Assembly (NCBI RefSeq): GCF_014645515.1
Contig: NZ_BMLW01000010.1
Span: 179,623-243,622, forward strand
Source: Oceanobacillus neutriphilus
GTDB taxonomy: Bacteria > Bacillota > Bacilli > Bacillales > Amphibacillaceae
DNA: 64,000 nt
Reading direction: 5' to 3'
The position numbers and the translations under genes were made by a program. Positions 39,022-46,828 of the stretch are shown here, piece by piece (positions within the stretch are counted from its first letter, which is position 1; each line of letters starts with the position of its first letter). The notes below the pieces were generated by a model, which had not been told where the DNA came from, searched no databases, and saw only the letters and a program-made list of their open reading frames with translations.

Positions 39022-39394
39022 TTTCATCGACCCAAATAGAGGAGCAGGGGCACAAAACCATGCAGATTTACAATCAAACGGAAATTCTCGTGCTGATGCA
39101 TGGGCCACTGGCAAATAGATTACTAATACACCTAAGTCAAGTAATTGGACTGATAAATCCGGTAACTGGGCAGGCGGCACTTTAAAAAATGGCCATAAAG
39201 ACAGCCGGGTAAACAGCTGCAGGAGTTGCTGGCATCAAATAATTTCTATCCTGAAAAAGGCGCTAAAAAGAATGGCGTTGACGGAGTGTATGGACATAAA
39301 AACGGCTGTCGCTGTTAAAAAATATCAGTCAATGCACGGGTTAAAAGCTGACAGTATTTAGGGCTCTGCTCCACATAAATCTTTACAAGAATAA
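39022..39394 (+). pseudogene. Decayed N-acetylmuramoyl-L-alanine amidase with PG-binding domain
   Basis: Fragments in shifting frames recall a CwlA/XlyA-type lytic enzyme. PNRGAGAQNHADLQSNGNSR (from 39031) resembles the start of an amidase_2 domain. After an apparent deletion and an in-frame stop, a linker (GNWAGGTLKNGHKDSRV) leads to a peptidoglycan-binding type 1 domain: QLQELLASNNFYPEKGAKKN then GVDGVYGHK, a frame change, and TAVAVKKYQSMHGLKADS followed by a stop. Two frameshifts flank the QLQELL part. Most of the catalytic domain is missing, so it is not functional. Such enzymes are frequent in prophages, and this may be a prophage relic. Confidence 0.7.
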
Positions 39395-39423
39395 AAATAA
39401 GCCCTTCACAATGTGAGGGGCTG
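39389..39423 (-). terminator. Terminator of the DUF898-type gene
   Basis: AGCCCTTCAC (39400-39409) pairs fully, with one G-T pair, to GTGAGGGGCT (39413-39422). On the minus strand a T-rich run (39391-39399) follows. Confidence 0.75.
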
Positions 39424-39429
39424 CATAAA

Positions 39430-39768
39430 TCAATTAATAAATTTAGTATTGCTGACTTTCCAATTCTCTAATTTTATAAATACCCAAAATCCGTAGATAC
39501 CTAAGGTAATAACTGTTAATAGCCACCATTTAATCCAATGTCCAAACAATCCCAAGGCCGTTCCGGTAAAATGCATTCTCTTTCCATCTACTACAGTGTG
39601 GTTTATTTTCCATCCATACACCATTGTGATGGACCAAGGGTAGCAAAAACCTAATGTACAAACAGTAACTAGCCAACCAAGTATACGCCAGCCTATGTAC
39701 TGAGCCAAGCCTCCATCAAAAAAGCTAATTTTACCTTTCCTTGTTTCTAACATTTCCGCCTGCTCCAT
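39430..39768 (-). CDS. Small DUF898-like membrane protein
   Basis: This 112-residue protein has two to three hydrophobic segments (IGWRILGWLVTVCTLGFCYPW, about 25-45; ALGLFGHWIKWWLLTVITLGIYGFWVF, about 71-97) and the F.G...YW-rich layout of the DUF898/YjgN-type family. The repeated TLGxxYPW/TLGIYGFW motif suggests an internal duplication. The ribosome-binding site is AAGGAGTG. The function is unknown. It stands alone between its own terminator and the small gene behind it. Confidence 0.7.
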   Translation of the reverse strand: MEQAEMLETRKGKISFFDGGLAQYIGWRILGWLVTVCTLGFCYPWSITMVYGWKINHTVVDGKRMHFTGTALGLFGHWIKWWLLTVITLGIYGFWVFIKLENWKVSNTKFIN

Positions 39769-39815
39769 AAATTCACTCCTTAAATATGTATAGGAAAATT
39801 ATACCATCATAAGCC

Positions 39816-39846
39816 ATAAAAAAATAGCCCTTATCTGGTGGCTATT
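39816..39846 (-). terminator. Terminator of the 75-residue membrane-protein gene
   Basis: AATAGCC (39823-39829) pairs with GGCTATT (39840-39846). Reading the minus strand, TTTTTT follows immediately. Confidence 0.6.
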
Positions 39847-40072
39847 ATACATATATTAAATTTTTTTTTGTAAACTTAATTATAATTAAATAACCAAAAA
39901 CATTGACAATCATGCTGAATACTAGAAAAGAATAAACTCCTAAGGCTATTGGGAAAAATATACCCAAAACAAGTACAATTAAAAATCCGACCACAACATT
40001 TTTGGAGTAAAAAAATCCTAAATATCCAACTCTCAAAGTAAAAAAAATAGTTAAAATATGTAATAATATCAT
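39845..40072 (-). CDS. Hypothetical 75-residue hydrophobic protein
   Basis: It is almost entirely hydrophobic, with two or three membrane segments (VVVGFLIVLVLGIFFPIAL; YSFLVFSMIVNVFGYLIIIK) and a short basic tail. AAAGGAGA lies about 10 bases before the ATG, and a minus-strand terminator follows the stop, both supporting a real gene. No family is recognised. The overlapping ORF in another frame (39876-40103) is polar-mixed and lacks a site, so it is treated as a shadow. Confidence 0.5.
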   Translation of the reverse strand: MILLHILTIFFTLRVGYLGFFYSKNVVVGFLIVLVLGIFFPIALGVYSFLVFSMIVNVFGYLIIIKFTKKNLIYV

Positions 40073-40135
40073 AATATTTCGCTCTCCTTTTTAAGTAATC
40101 CATCGTGTGATAAGTTTAAATTGAATGCACCTACT

Positions 40136-40434
40136 CTATTCACACGGTGTTTGAGTACTCTTTTTGAACCTCTTAAAATGGAACGACCAAAAGATATCCA
40201 AACAAATGGAAAAAAAGATTATGAGAATAGTTGTGACTATAAATATATGATCTAACAAATCAGTGACGTAGAGAACAAATAATAATGCGAATGCCACTAC
40301 ATAAGCTATTCGATACCTCTTAAATTGTTTCGTAAATTTTAAAGCGTTCCTCTGTGCCGAGCAATCAAGTCATCATATATGATTTTAAATTCTGCAATCA
40401 AAAGGATTCATCCTTATTTCTTATTGTCACTCAT
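40136..40434 (-). pseudogene. Broken small membrane-protein gene
   Basis: Read on the minus strand from ATG 40434, the frame gives MSDNKK, two stops, then LIAEFKIIYDDLIARHR. A shift of frame continues into ALKFTKQFKRYRIAYVVAFA and two membrane helices ending at the stop 40136-40138. The pieces join into one plausible protein of about 95 residues with an N-terminal cytoplasmic helix and a C-terminal hairpin of membrane segments. At least one frameshift and two in-frame stops make it non-functional. The family is unknown. Confidence 0.45.
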
Positions 40435-40751
40435 ACAATTTTATTGGTATATATTCATAGCCAACCCAACATCTTTCTCATTTCATGTTGAATCAATCAT
40501 ATGACCCATACAACAAACGTTATTTTAACATAAAATTAAATAGTTTAATTAAAAAATTCCCAAATAAATACAATATTATTAAAAGAAAATACAAAAATTT
40601 AGAAAATTACTTAATAGATTACAAATAGTCTAAAACAGCAGTAATTATTCTTAATAACAATATAAGATTATTTAATACCGGGACTTCAAGTTGACTATCA
40701 AGTCGATAACAAATATGAGATGAATTTTATCTGAAAATGCATTTTCATGGA
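40435..40751. other. AT-rich intergenic region without visible gene
   Basis: About 320 bases of very AT-rich sequence with many stops in every frame. I see no promoter, repeat or RNA structure that I can support. Confidence 0.6.
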
Positions 40752-41246
40752 TTACCGCTGATTTCGACGATAAAGAATAAAACCGGTTCCAACTAAAACA
40801 GGTGTAGCTATAGAGATAGCAATAATTAAACGATGTGCCGTTTGATCAGAGAAGTGAGAGGAAATAAAAATGGATTCTAATCCTCCGTCTTGACATTGTA
40901 TGCGGTCAAAATGTGAATAATCGCCATCATTTGTAAAAAGATGCGTTACCTTTGTATCAGAAAAGGCGGCTTCTGTACTCTTAGAGTTCAAAGGTACTTC
41001 TTCACTATCTTTTTCTGTAACACAGCGCACTTCATTGAGATTAGTTGTGACCGGGTATGCCCAAATTTCTGTAGCCTTACGATGATCTGCAGGCGAGAAA
41101 GTCTCATTTGTGGCTATTTCGCTTGAAGTTAATTCTCCCGGGAAAGTCGCTTTTTGATAAATAACCCATATAGCCAGTGGACCGACAATGATAAAAAGCA
41201 TGCAAGATATTGCAAATAGCGAAATAACTTTTTTGGCATTTTTCAT
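40752..41246 (-). CDS. Unrecognised two-helix membrane protein with external domain
   Basis: This 164-residue protein has an N-terminal basic-hydrophobic segment (KNAKKVISLFAISCMLFIIVG, about 2-30), a soluble extracytoplasmic part of about 105 residues with two cysteines (ENEVRC-type position 74 and IQCQ near 117), and a C-terminal helix (LIIAISIATPVLVGTGFILY) followed by RRNQR. The start is ATG 41246, with GAGAGGTG 8 bases upstream; the longer frame to 41309 has no site. The two cysteines could form a disulfide. No family is recognised. It is isolated between an AT-rich stretch and the aspartokinase terminator. Confidence 0.65.
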   Translation of the reverse strand: MKNAKKVISLFAISCMLFIIVGPLAIWVIYQKATFPGELTSSEIATNETFSPADHRKATEIWAYPVTTNLNEVRCVTEKDSEEVPLNSKSTEAAFSDTKVTHLFTNDGDYSHFDRIQCQDGGLESIFISSHFSDQTAHRLIIAISIATPVLVGTGFILYRRNQR

Positions 41247-41330
41247 AAATAAAACACCTCTCTGTGGGAAGTTAGCTATTATACGTTTGAAAACGGCATT
41301 ATGTTTCATAAATAGGTTGTTCCAGTATAT

Positions 41331-41371
41331 AAAAAACCCCGCTCTAAACAGACAGTCTGTTTAGAGCGGGG
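41331..41371 (-). terminator. Strong terminator of the aspartokinase gene
   Basis: CCCCGCTCTAAACAGAC and its exact complement sit almost back to back (17 bp each, 41337-41371). On the minus strand TTTTTT follows (41331-41336). Confidence 0.93.
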
Positions 41372-41382
41372 CTTAAAAAATA

Positions 41383-42777
41383 TTAATGTCCTTTAGCGGA
41401 TATAGAAGGGAATTCTAAATTGGATTCATCCGCAGTAAAGAATTCTTTATACAATGATTGAATCGCTCTTTCCAAATCAACTGCATGAACACCAAACATC
41501 ATCGATACTTCAGAAGAGCCTTGGTTAATCATATCGATGTTAATGCCAGCTTTGGCAAAGGAGGCAGTAGCTTTAGCAGCCACACCGACTGTATTTACTA
41601 ATCCTTCTCCAACAACCATAATCACGGCTAAATCACGATGAATACTTACGGTATCTACATGTAATTCATTACGGATCCTGTCGATAACAACCTGTTCTTT
41701 ATCCGGAGTAAACCGGTGATCTCTAAAAATAACAGACATATCATCAATTCCAGAAGGAGCATGCTCAAAGGAAATTCCTTCATCCTCAAAAATGTTCAGA
41801 AGCTTTCTTCCAAAACCGACTTCACGGTTCATTAAAAATTTACTTACATATAAACTGCAGAAGCCGACATCACTTGCAATACCGACGACACATTGGTCAG
41901 TAGCATCTCTTTCAGAAACAATCATGGTTCCGGGCGCATCCGGATTGTTTGTGTTTTTAATACAAACAGGGATCTGCTCTTTAAAAGCAGGGATAAGTGC
42001 TTCATCATGAAAAACAGAAAAACCTGCATAAGAAAGCTCCCGCATTTCCTTATAGGTTAATACGGTAATATCCTTTGGATTTTCCACGAAATTCGGGTTT
42101 ACCGCAAAAACAGAATCTACATCAGTGAAATTTTCATACAGGCTTGCTTTCGTTCCAGCAGCAAGAATAGCTCCTGTAATATCTGACCCGCCCCGTGAGA
42201 AGGTAACTAAATCATTTTCTTTAGAATAACCAAAGAATCCCGGAACGACGGAAACACCGTCACGCTCACGGAGCTGATAAATAATAGAAAAGCTTTCAGG
42301 CAAAAGCTGTGCCTGCCCCGGCTCATTACTTACAAAAATTCCTGCTTCTTTCGGGTTAACATAGCTTGCATTTAAGCCCAAACGTTGTAAATAAGCACTT
42401 ACTATTTTAGCGGAGCTGTCTTCTCCGATAGACTTTAAAGCATCAAGCTGCCCTAAAGGCGAAGTATCAAATTGCAGATATTTTTCGATTGTTTGCTGGA
42501 TATCTTCTAAAATATCATTACCCAGCTCTAAATCATTTATAATTTCTTCGAATCTATCCATAATTTTTTGTAAATGCAGCTGATAATCTTGATTATTTTG
42601 TTTCGCATAGCAAAGGTCTATTAGTAAATCCGTCATTTTCACATCATCAGAGAAGCGTTTTCCTGGCGCAGATACAACAATAACCTTTCGGGAGGGATCT
42701 GACTTGATTATGTTCGCTACCTTTTTAATTTGTGTTGCATTTGCTACAGAACTTCCTCCAAATTTTGCTACTTTCAT
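41383..42777 (-). CDS. Aspartate kinase (aspartokinase III, YclM/ThrD type)
   Basis: This is the first step of the Lys/Met/Thr pathway (aspartate to aspartyl phosphate). The 464-residue single-chain enzyme has an N-terminal kinase domain beginning KVAKFGGSSVAN, with SFSRGGSDITGA-type FSRGGSDITGA near 195. Two ACT domains form the C-terminal third (CSLYVSKFLMNREVGFGRKL; VGVAAKATASFAKAGINIDM). The long MTDLLIDLCYAKQN region and length fit B. subtilis YclM rather than LysC or DapG, which have an internal beta-subunit start. No lysine riboswitch is visible upstream. The ribosome-binding site is GGGGGAT. Confidence 0.9.
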   Translation of the reverse strand: MKVAKFGGSSVANATQIKKVANIIKSDPSRKVIVVSAPGKRFSDDVKMTDLLIDLCYAKQNNQDYQLHLQKIMDRFEEIINDLELGNDILEDIQQTIEKYLQFDTSPLGQLDALKSIGEDSSAKIVSAYLQRLGLNASYVNPKEAGIFVSNEPGQAQLLPESFSIIYQLRERDGVSVVPGFFGYSKENDLVTFSRGGSDITGAILAAGTKASLYENFTDVDSVFAVNPNFVENPKDITVLTYKEMRELSYAGFSVFHDEALIPAFKEQIPVCIKNTNNPDAPGTMIVSERDATDQCVVGIASDVGFCSLYVSKFLMNREVGFGRKLLNIFEDEGISFEHAPSGIDDMSVIFRDHRFTPDKEQVVIDRIRNELHVDTVSIHRDLAVIMVVGEGLVNTVGVAAKATASFAKAGINIDMINQGSSEVSMMFGVHAVDLERAIQSLYKEFFTADESNLEFPSISAKGH

Positions 42778-43025
42778 TTAATGATCCCCCATTTCAAAAT
42801 TTCCTCCATAAATTACTATAATAATATGAAGATATAATACGCGGTATTTTTTATTTTTATTAATATAACATATTTTCTGTTAAATTAAAGAGGAAAACGA
42901 AAAAAAGAAAGAAAAAGAGTGAAAACAACGCTTTCATTCTCTTTAATTAATTTCATATTTACAATTTCAGTAAATATGGAATAAAAAACAAGGTTTAAAA
43001 AGTGCTTTTACAGATGATTTGCCGT

Positions 43026-43065
43026 AATAAAATAAAAAATTCTGTCTCTATATAGAGCAGAATTT
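43026..43065 (-). terminator. Terminator of the yqzF-like gene
   Basis: AAATTCTG (43037-43044) pairs with CAGAATTT (43058-43065) around a self-complementary CTCTATATAGAG. On the minus strand TTTTTATTTTATT follows. Confidence 0.8.
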
Positions 43066-43066
43066 T

Positions 43067-43300
43067 TCAGCTTTGCGTTTTCCTTTCCTGGTTACGTTTC
43101 TTTCTATCCCTATAAATGATAAAACCGCCGAGAAAAACCAGCCCGGCTGCAAATAAAATCAGACCAACAATAAATTGAATACTTCCGTAGATAAAAATAG
43201 GGTAGAACTCATTAAAAAGTGTGTCACGCATTAATTTAATGCCAAAAGCTGCAATCAGCCCGGGGATAAACAGGATGATTAGAGCGAGGTTTCTTTGCAT
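43067..43300 (-). CDS. DUF2627-family membrane protein (YqzF-like)
   Basis: This 77-residue protein has two membrane helices (NLALIILFIPGLIAAFGIKLM; IQFIVGLILFAAGLVFLGGFII) and a basic tail (YRDRKKRNQERK). Sequence and position immediately upstream of, and divergent from, bkdR match B. subtilis YqzF (DUF2627). The ribosome-binding site is AAAGGAG. The function is unknown. Confidence 0.85.
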   Translation of the reverse strand: MQRNLALIILFIPGLIAAFGIKLMRDTLFNEFYPIFIYGSIQFIVGLILFAAGLVFLGGFIIYRDRKKRNQERKTQS

Positions 43301-43501
43301 AAAACTCGAACTCCTTTATATATACTTCCAATGACTTTTTCTGCTGAGCATTTTTAAACCAATATGTATTTTCACTATATTTTTAGCGTCGATATAAGTA
43401 TATCAAAATAAGTCGAAAAATAGAAATAGAATTCGTTTGCTAAATTATGCACGGTATCGTATGATAAAAGTGTGCAAATAAATTCAAGGTGGATGAAAAG
43501 T

Positions 43502-45535
43502 ATGAAGCAAATTCTGATAGTCGGCGCCGGAAAAGGTGGTACAGCATTATTTCGCCTATTTAAAGAAACAAAACGAATGAAAATTTGTGCAATTGTTGAC
43601 AAGGATCCGAATGCTCCTGCCATGAAGTTAGCTGAAGAGATGAATATTCATACAAGTACAGAATGGAAAGAGTGGATCCACCATAATATTGATATTGTTG
43701 TAAATGTAACAGGCGAGGAAGATGTATTTGAAAAAATGATTGAGCTCTTTCCAAGAAAAACGATCATTATTCCCGGATCTGTAGCAAATATTATTTATGA
43801 ATTAATTCATGAAAAGACTACTTTAACAAATGAAGTAAAGGTGCAGGCAAACCGCCTGGAATTAATTTTAAATCATATGAATGACGGTATGATTGTTGTT
43901 AATAAAGACGAGCAGGTCCAGCTGCTAAATCGTAGGGCTGAGCAAATTCTCGGCAAAAAGGAAAGAGATTACAAAGGGAAGCATATAAAAGAATTGTTGA
44001 AAACCAGCCGCCTGTCACATGTTTTAAGGAGTCAGAGAAAGGAATTAAACCAGAAGACCATTTTAGATAATGGGAAGAAAGTAATTGCATCACGTATACC
44101 CATTATTAATAAAACTGGAGATCTGGTAGGGGCATTTGCTGTTTTCAAGGATATTACAGAGGTAGTTCAATTAGCCGAAGAGAATACAGACCTAAACGAA
44201 ATAAAAACAATGCTGGAGGCAATTATTAAATCTTCTGATGAGGCGATTAGTGTCGTTGATGAGAATGGAAATGGCTTAATTATTAATCCTGCTTATACAC
44301 GTTTAACCGGATTAACAGAGGAAGAAGTGATTGGTAAACCGGCGACAGTGGATATATCAGAAGGAGACAGTGTACATCTGAAGGTTTTAAAAACCCGTCG
44401 TGCTGTCCGCGGAGTACATATGAAGGTTGGTCCTGCAAGGAAAGATGTCATTGTAAATGTTGCGCCGGTTATTGTTCAAGGGAAAATGAAAGGCAGTGTC
44501 GGTGTACTTCATGACGTCAGTGAATTACAATCTGTGACAAAAGAGTTAAAAAGAGCCAGACAGATTATCCGTAATTTGGAAGCAAGGTATACGTTTGATG
44601 ATATTATCGGTCATTCACCCGAAATGAAACTTGCATTAGAACAGGCAAAAGTAGGCGCAAAGACACCGGCAATCGTTCTTTTAAGAGGGGAAACAGGTAC
44701 AGGTAAAGAGCTGTTTGCTCATGCTATACATCATGAAAGTGATCGGAAATACAATAAATTTCTCCGCGTTAATTGTTCAGCACTGTCTGAATCAATGCTT
44801 GAGAAGGAACTGTTTGGTTCAGCAGATGAGAAATTAGCGAATAGGAAAGGTTTGTTTGAGCAAGCAAATAATGGGAGTATCTTTCTCGATGAGATTGGTA
44901 ATCTTTCCTTAGCAATTCAGGAAAAATTACTGCATGTGCTAAAAGAGAACAAGGTCGTTCCTGTTGGAGCAACAAAGCCTGTTCCTGTTGACGTCCGTGT
45001 TATTGCCGGGACGAATATTAATTTAGAGAAGGCGGTTATGAATAAGCATTTCCGGGAGGACCTTTATTATCAAATTAATAAACTGCCGATATCCATTCCA
45101 TCATTAAAAGAACGGAAAGAGGATATCCCTATGCTGGTCGAACATATTATTTATCAGCTTAATGAAGAATATGGGAAAAATGTTCAAGGGATATCCGATG
45201 AAGCTCTGGATAAGCTGATGCAATATCATTGGCCGGGAAATATTAGAGAAATGGCCAATGTTATAAGTCATTCTATGATATTTATTGGTAATACAGAGGA
45301 ACAGATTGAGGCATCTCATTTACCGGAATTGCAAACAAAACAAAGTACGTTTTCAGAAGGCAATGTGCAAACAGAGGAACCGCTAAAATTACAAGAAGCA
45401 CTGGACCGTTACGAAAAAATGTATTTGCAGGAAGTTTATCAGCAATGTAATAAAAATAAGACAAAAACAGCAAAAGTCTTACAAATATCAGTTCGCAATC
45501 TGTACTATAAACTTGAAAAATATCAGATTGAGTAA
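43502..45535 (+). CDS. bkdR: BkdR-type enhancer-binding regulator lacking the GAFTGA loop
   Basis: This is the presumed regulator of the adjacent bkd operon. Domains: an N-terminal Rossmann-like part (GAGKGGTALFRLF, about 1-110), two PAS domains (about 115-215 and 235-345), an AAA+ domain with Walker A GETGTGKE and Walker B GSIFLDEIGN, and a Fis-type HTH (NKTKTAKVLQISVRNLYYKL). Between ELFG (436-439) and GLFE (450-453), the sigma-54-contacting GAFTGA loop is absent, replaced by SADEKLANRK. The usual arginine in FREDLYYRL is Gln (FREDLYYQIN). It is therefore probably not a sigma-54 activator. ATG 43502 is chosen (677 residues); ATG 43493 overlaps AAGGTGG. Confidence 0.9.
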   Translation: MKQILIVGAGKGGTALFRLFKETKRMKICAIVDKDPNAPAMKLAEEMNIHTSTEWKEWIHHNIDIVVNVTGEEDVFEKMIELFPRKTIIIPGSVANIIYELIHEKTTLTNEVKVQANRLELILNHMNDGMIVVNKDEQVQLLNRRAEQILGKKERDYKGKHIKELLKTSRLSHVLRSQRKELNQKTILDNGKKVIASRIPIINKTGDLVGAFAVFKDITEVVQLAEENTDLNEIKTMLEAIIKSSDEAISVVDENGNGLIINPAYTRLTGLTEEEVIGKPATVDISEGDSVHLKVLKTRRAVRGVHMKVGPARKDVIVNVAPVIVQGKMKGSVGVLHDVSELQSVTKELKRARQIIRNLEARYTFDDIIGHSPEMKLALEQAKVGAKTPAIVLLRGETGTGKELFAHAIHHESDRKYNKFLRVNCSALSESMLEKELFGSADEKLANRKGLFEQANNGSIFLDEIGNLSLAIQEKLLHVLKENKVVPVGATKPVPVDVRVIAGTNINLEKAVMNKHFREDLYYQINKLPISIPSLKERKEDIPMLVEHIIYQLNEEYGKNVQGISDEALDKLMQYHWPGNIREMANVISHSMIFIGNTEEQIEASHLPELQTKQSTFSEGNVQTEEPLKLQEALDRYEKMYLQEVYQQCNKNKTKTAKVLQISVRNLYYKLEKYQIE

Positions 45536-45541
45536 TGTGTT

Positions 45542-45591
45542 CTGCAATATTTTGCAGGGTAATATAAATAGTGGATGAAAGAAATCATCCA
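45542..45591. promoter_or_regulatory. Two dyads in front of bcd (operator candidates)
   Basis: CTGCAA-TATT-TTGCAG (45542-45557) and TGGATGA-AAGAAA-TCATCCA (45572-45591) are perfect inverted repeats in the 135-bp gap between bkdR and bcd. Neither is followed by a T run. A -24/-12 sigma-54 promoter (TGGCAC-N5-TTGC) is not found here. They may be BkdR or CodY-independent operators; this is inference. Confidence 0.4.
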
Positions 45592-45670
45592 ACTAAGAGC
45601 ATATTTAAAATTTTATAGATAAATATAAGTTAGATAATAATTTATCGTGATTTATTCAGGAGGGGTAAAA

Positions 45671-46768
45671 ATGGAAATCTTTAATTACTTGGAAAAATAT
45701 GATTATGAACAACTGCTTTTTTGTCAGGATAAACAATCAGGACTGAAAGCTATTATCGCAATTCATGATACAACATTAGGGCCGGCACTGGGAGGAACCA
45801 GAATGTGGACTTATGCTTCAGAAGAAGAAGCAATTGAGGACGCCCTGCGGCTGGCAAAAGGAATGACATATAAAAATGCTGCTGCCGGTTTAGATCTTGG
45901 CGGTGGAAAAACAGTTATTATAGGAGATCCTAAGAAGGATAAGAATCCGGAAATGTTCCGTGCATTCGGCCGTTATATTCAAAGCTTAAGCGGCAGATAT
46001 ATTACTGCTGAAGATGTAGGAACAAATGAATCAGACATGGACCAAATTGCGCTGGAAACAGAATATGTTACAGGAGTGACTTCTTACAGCGGAGCAGCAG
46101 GAAATCCTTCACCGGTTACAGCACTTGGAATATACCAAGGAATGAAAGCAACAGCTAAGGAGGCTTTCGGAACAGAATCCTTAGAAGGTAAAGTGATTGC
46201 TGTTCAAGGAGTCGGAAATGTTGCCTACAGCTTATGTAAATTATTGCATGAAGAAGGAGCCGAGTTAATAATAACTGATATTAATAAGGATGCAGTTAAG
46301 CGTGCACAGAATGATTTTAATGCCAAAGCAGTAAATCCAGATGATATTTATGATGTGGAATGTGATATCTATGCGCCATGTGCACTCGGTGCGACCATTA
46401 ATGATAATACAATTCCAAGATTAAAAGCCAAAGTAGTTGCAGGATCGGCTAATAATCAGCTGAAAAGTCCAGAGCATGGTGATATTCTGCATCAAAAAGG
46501 AATCTTATATGCACCGGATTATGTGATTAATGCCGGAGGAGTAATAAATGTTGCTGATGAATTAATTGGTTACAACCGTGAGCGTGCATTACATAATGTA
46601 CAGCGCATATACAAAAATCTGGAACAGGTATTTGCGATTTCGAACCGTGATCAAATACCAACATATATCGCAGCTGACCGTCTTGCGGAAGAAAGAATTC
46701 AAGCAAAGAAGAATTCCCGCAGCCAGTTTATTATAAATGAACGGAATATTTTAGATCATAGAAAATAG
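45671..46768 (+). CDS. bcd: Leucine (branched-chain amino acid) dehydrogenase
   Basis: It oxidatively deaminates Leu, Ile and Val with NAD to the branched 2-oxo acids, the substrate of the dehydrogenase complex encoded downstream. The 365-residue protein has [12 protein letters not shown] (about 40-51), catalytic-lysine region [16 protein letters not shown] near 68-83, and the NAD motif [11 protein letters not shown] near 180. ATG 45671 has AGGAGGGG 6 bases upstream; the in-frame ATG at 45647 has no site. In B. subtilis ptb lies between bkdR and bcd; here it is missing. Confidence 0.96.
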   Translation: MEIFNYLEKYDYEQLLFCQDKQSGLKAIIAIHDTTLGPALGGTRMWTYASEEEAIEDALRLAKGMTYKNAAAGLDLGGGKTVIIGDPKKDKNPEMFRAFGRYIQSLSGRYITAEDVGTNESDMDQIALETEYVTGVTSYSGAAGNPSPVTALGIYQGMKATAKEAFGTESLEGKVIAVQGVGNVAYSLCKLLHEEGAELIITDINKDAVKRAQNDFNAKAVNPDDIYDVECDIYAPCALGATINDNTIPRLKAKVVAGSANNQLKSPEHGDILHQKGILYAPDYVINAGGVINVADELIGYNRERALHNVQRIYKNLEQVFAISNRDQIPTYIAADRLAEERIQAKKNSRSQFIINERNILDHRK

Positions 46769-46828
46769 AATTGTACCTCTTCATTTATGAGATACAAATA
46801 TGAAAAAGAAAATAATGGAGGTTGTATT

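Noticed and set aside
38873..39118. 81-residue plus-strand ORF after glnA
   Set aside because: The first part is translated terminator sequence and only the last 30 residues resemble an amidase; treated as part of the pseudogene.
39876..40103. Alternative 75-residue frame overlapping the small membrane-protein gene
   Set aside because: No ribosome-binding site, mixed composition; the other frame has both a site and clean membrane segments.
42778..43066. Lysine riboswitch before the aspartokinase gene
   Set aside because: The 290-bp upstream region is AT-rich and shows none of the conserved L-box sequences or a terminator stem next to the start.
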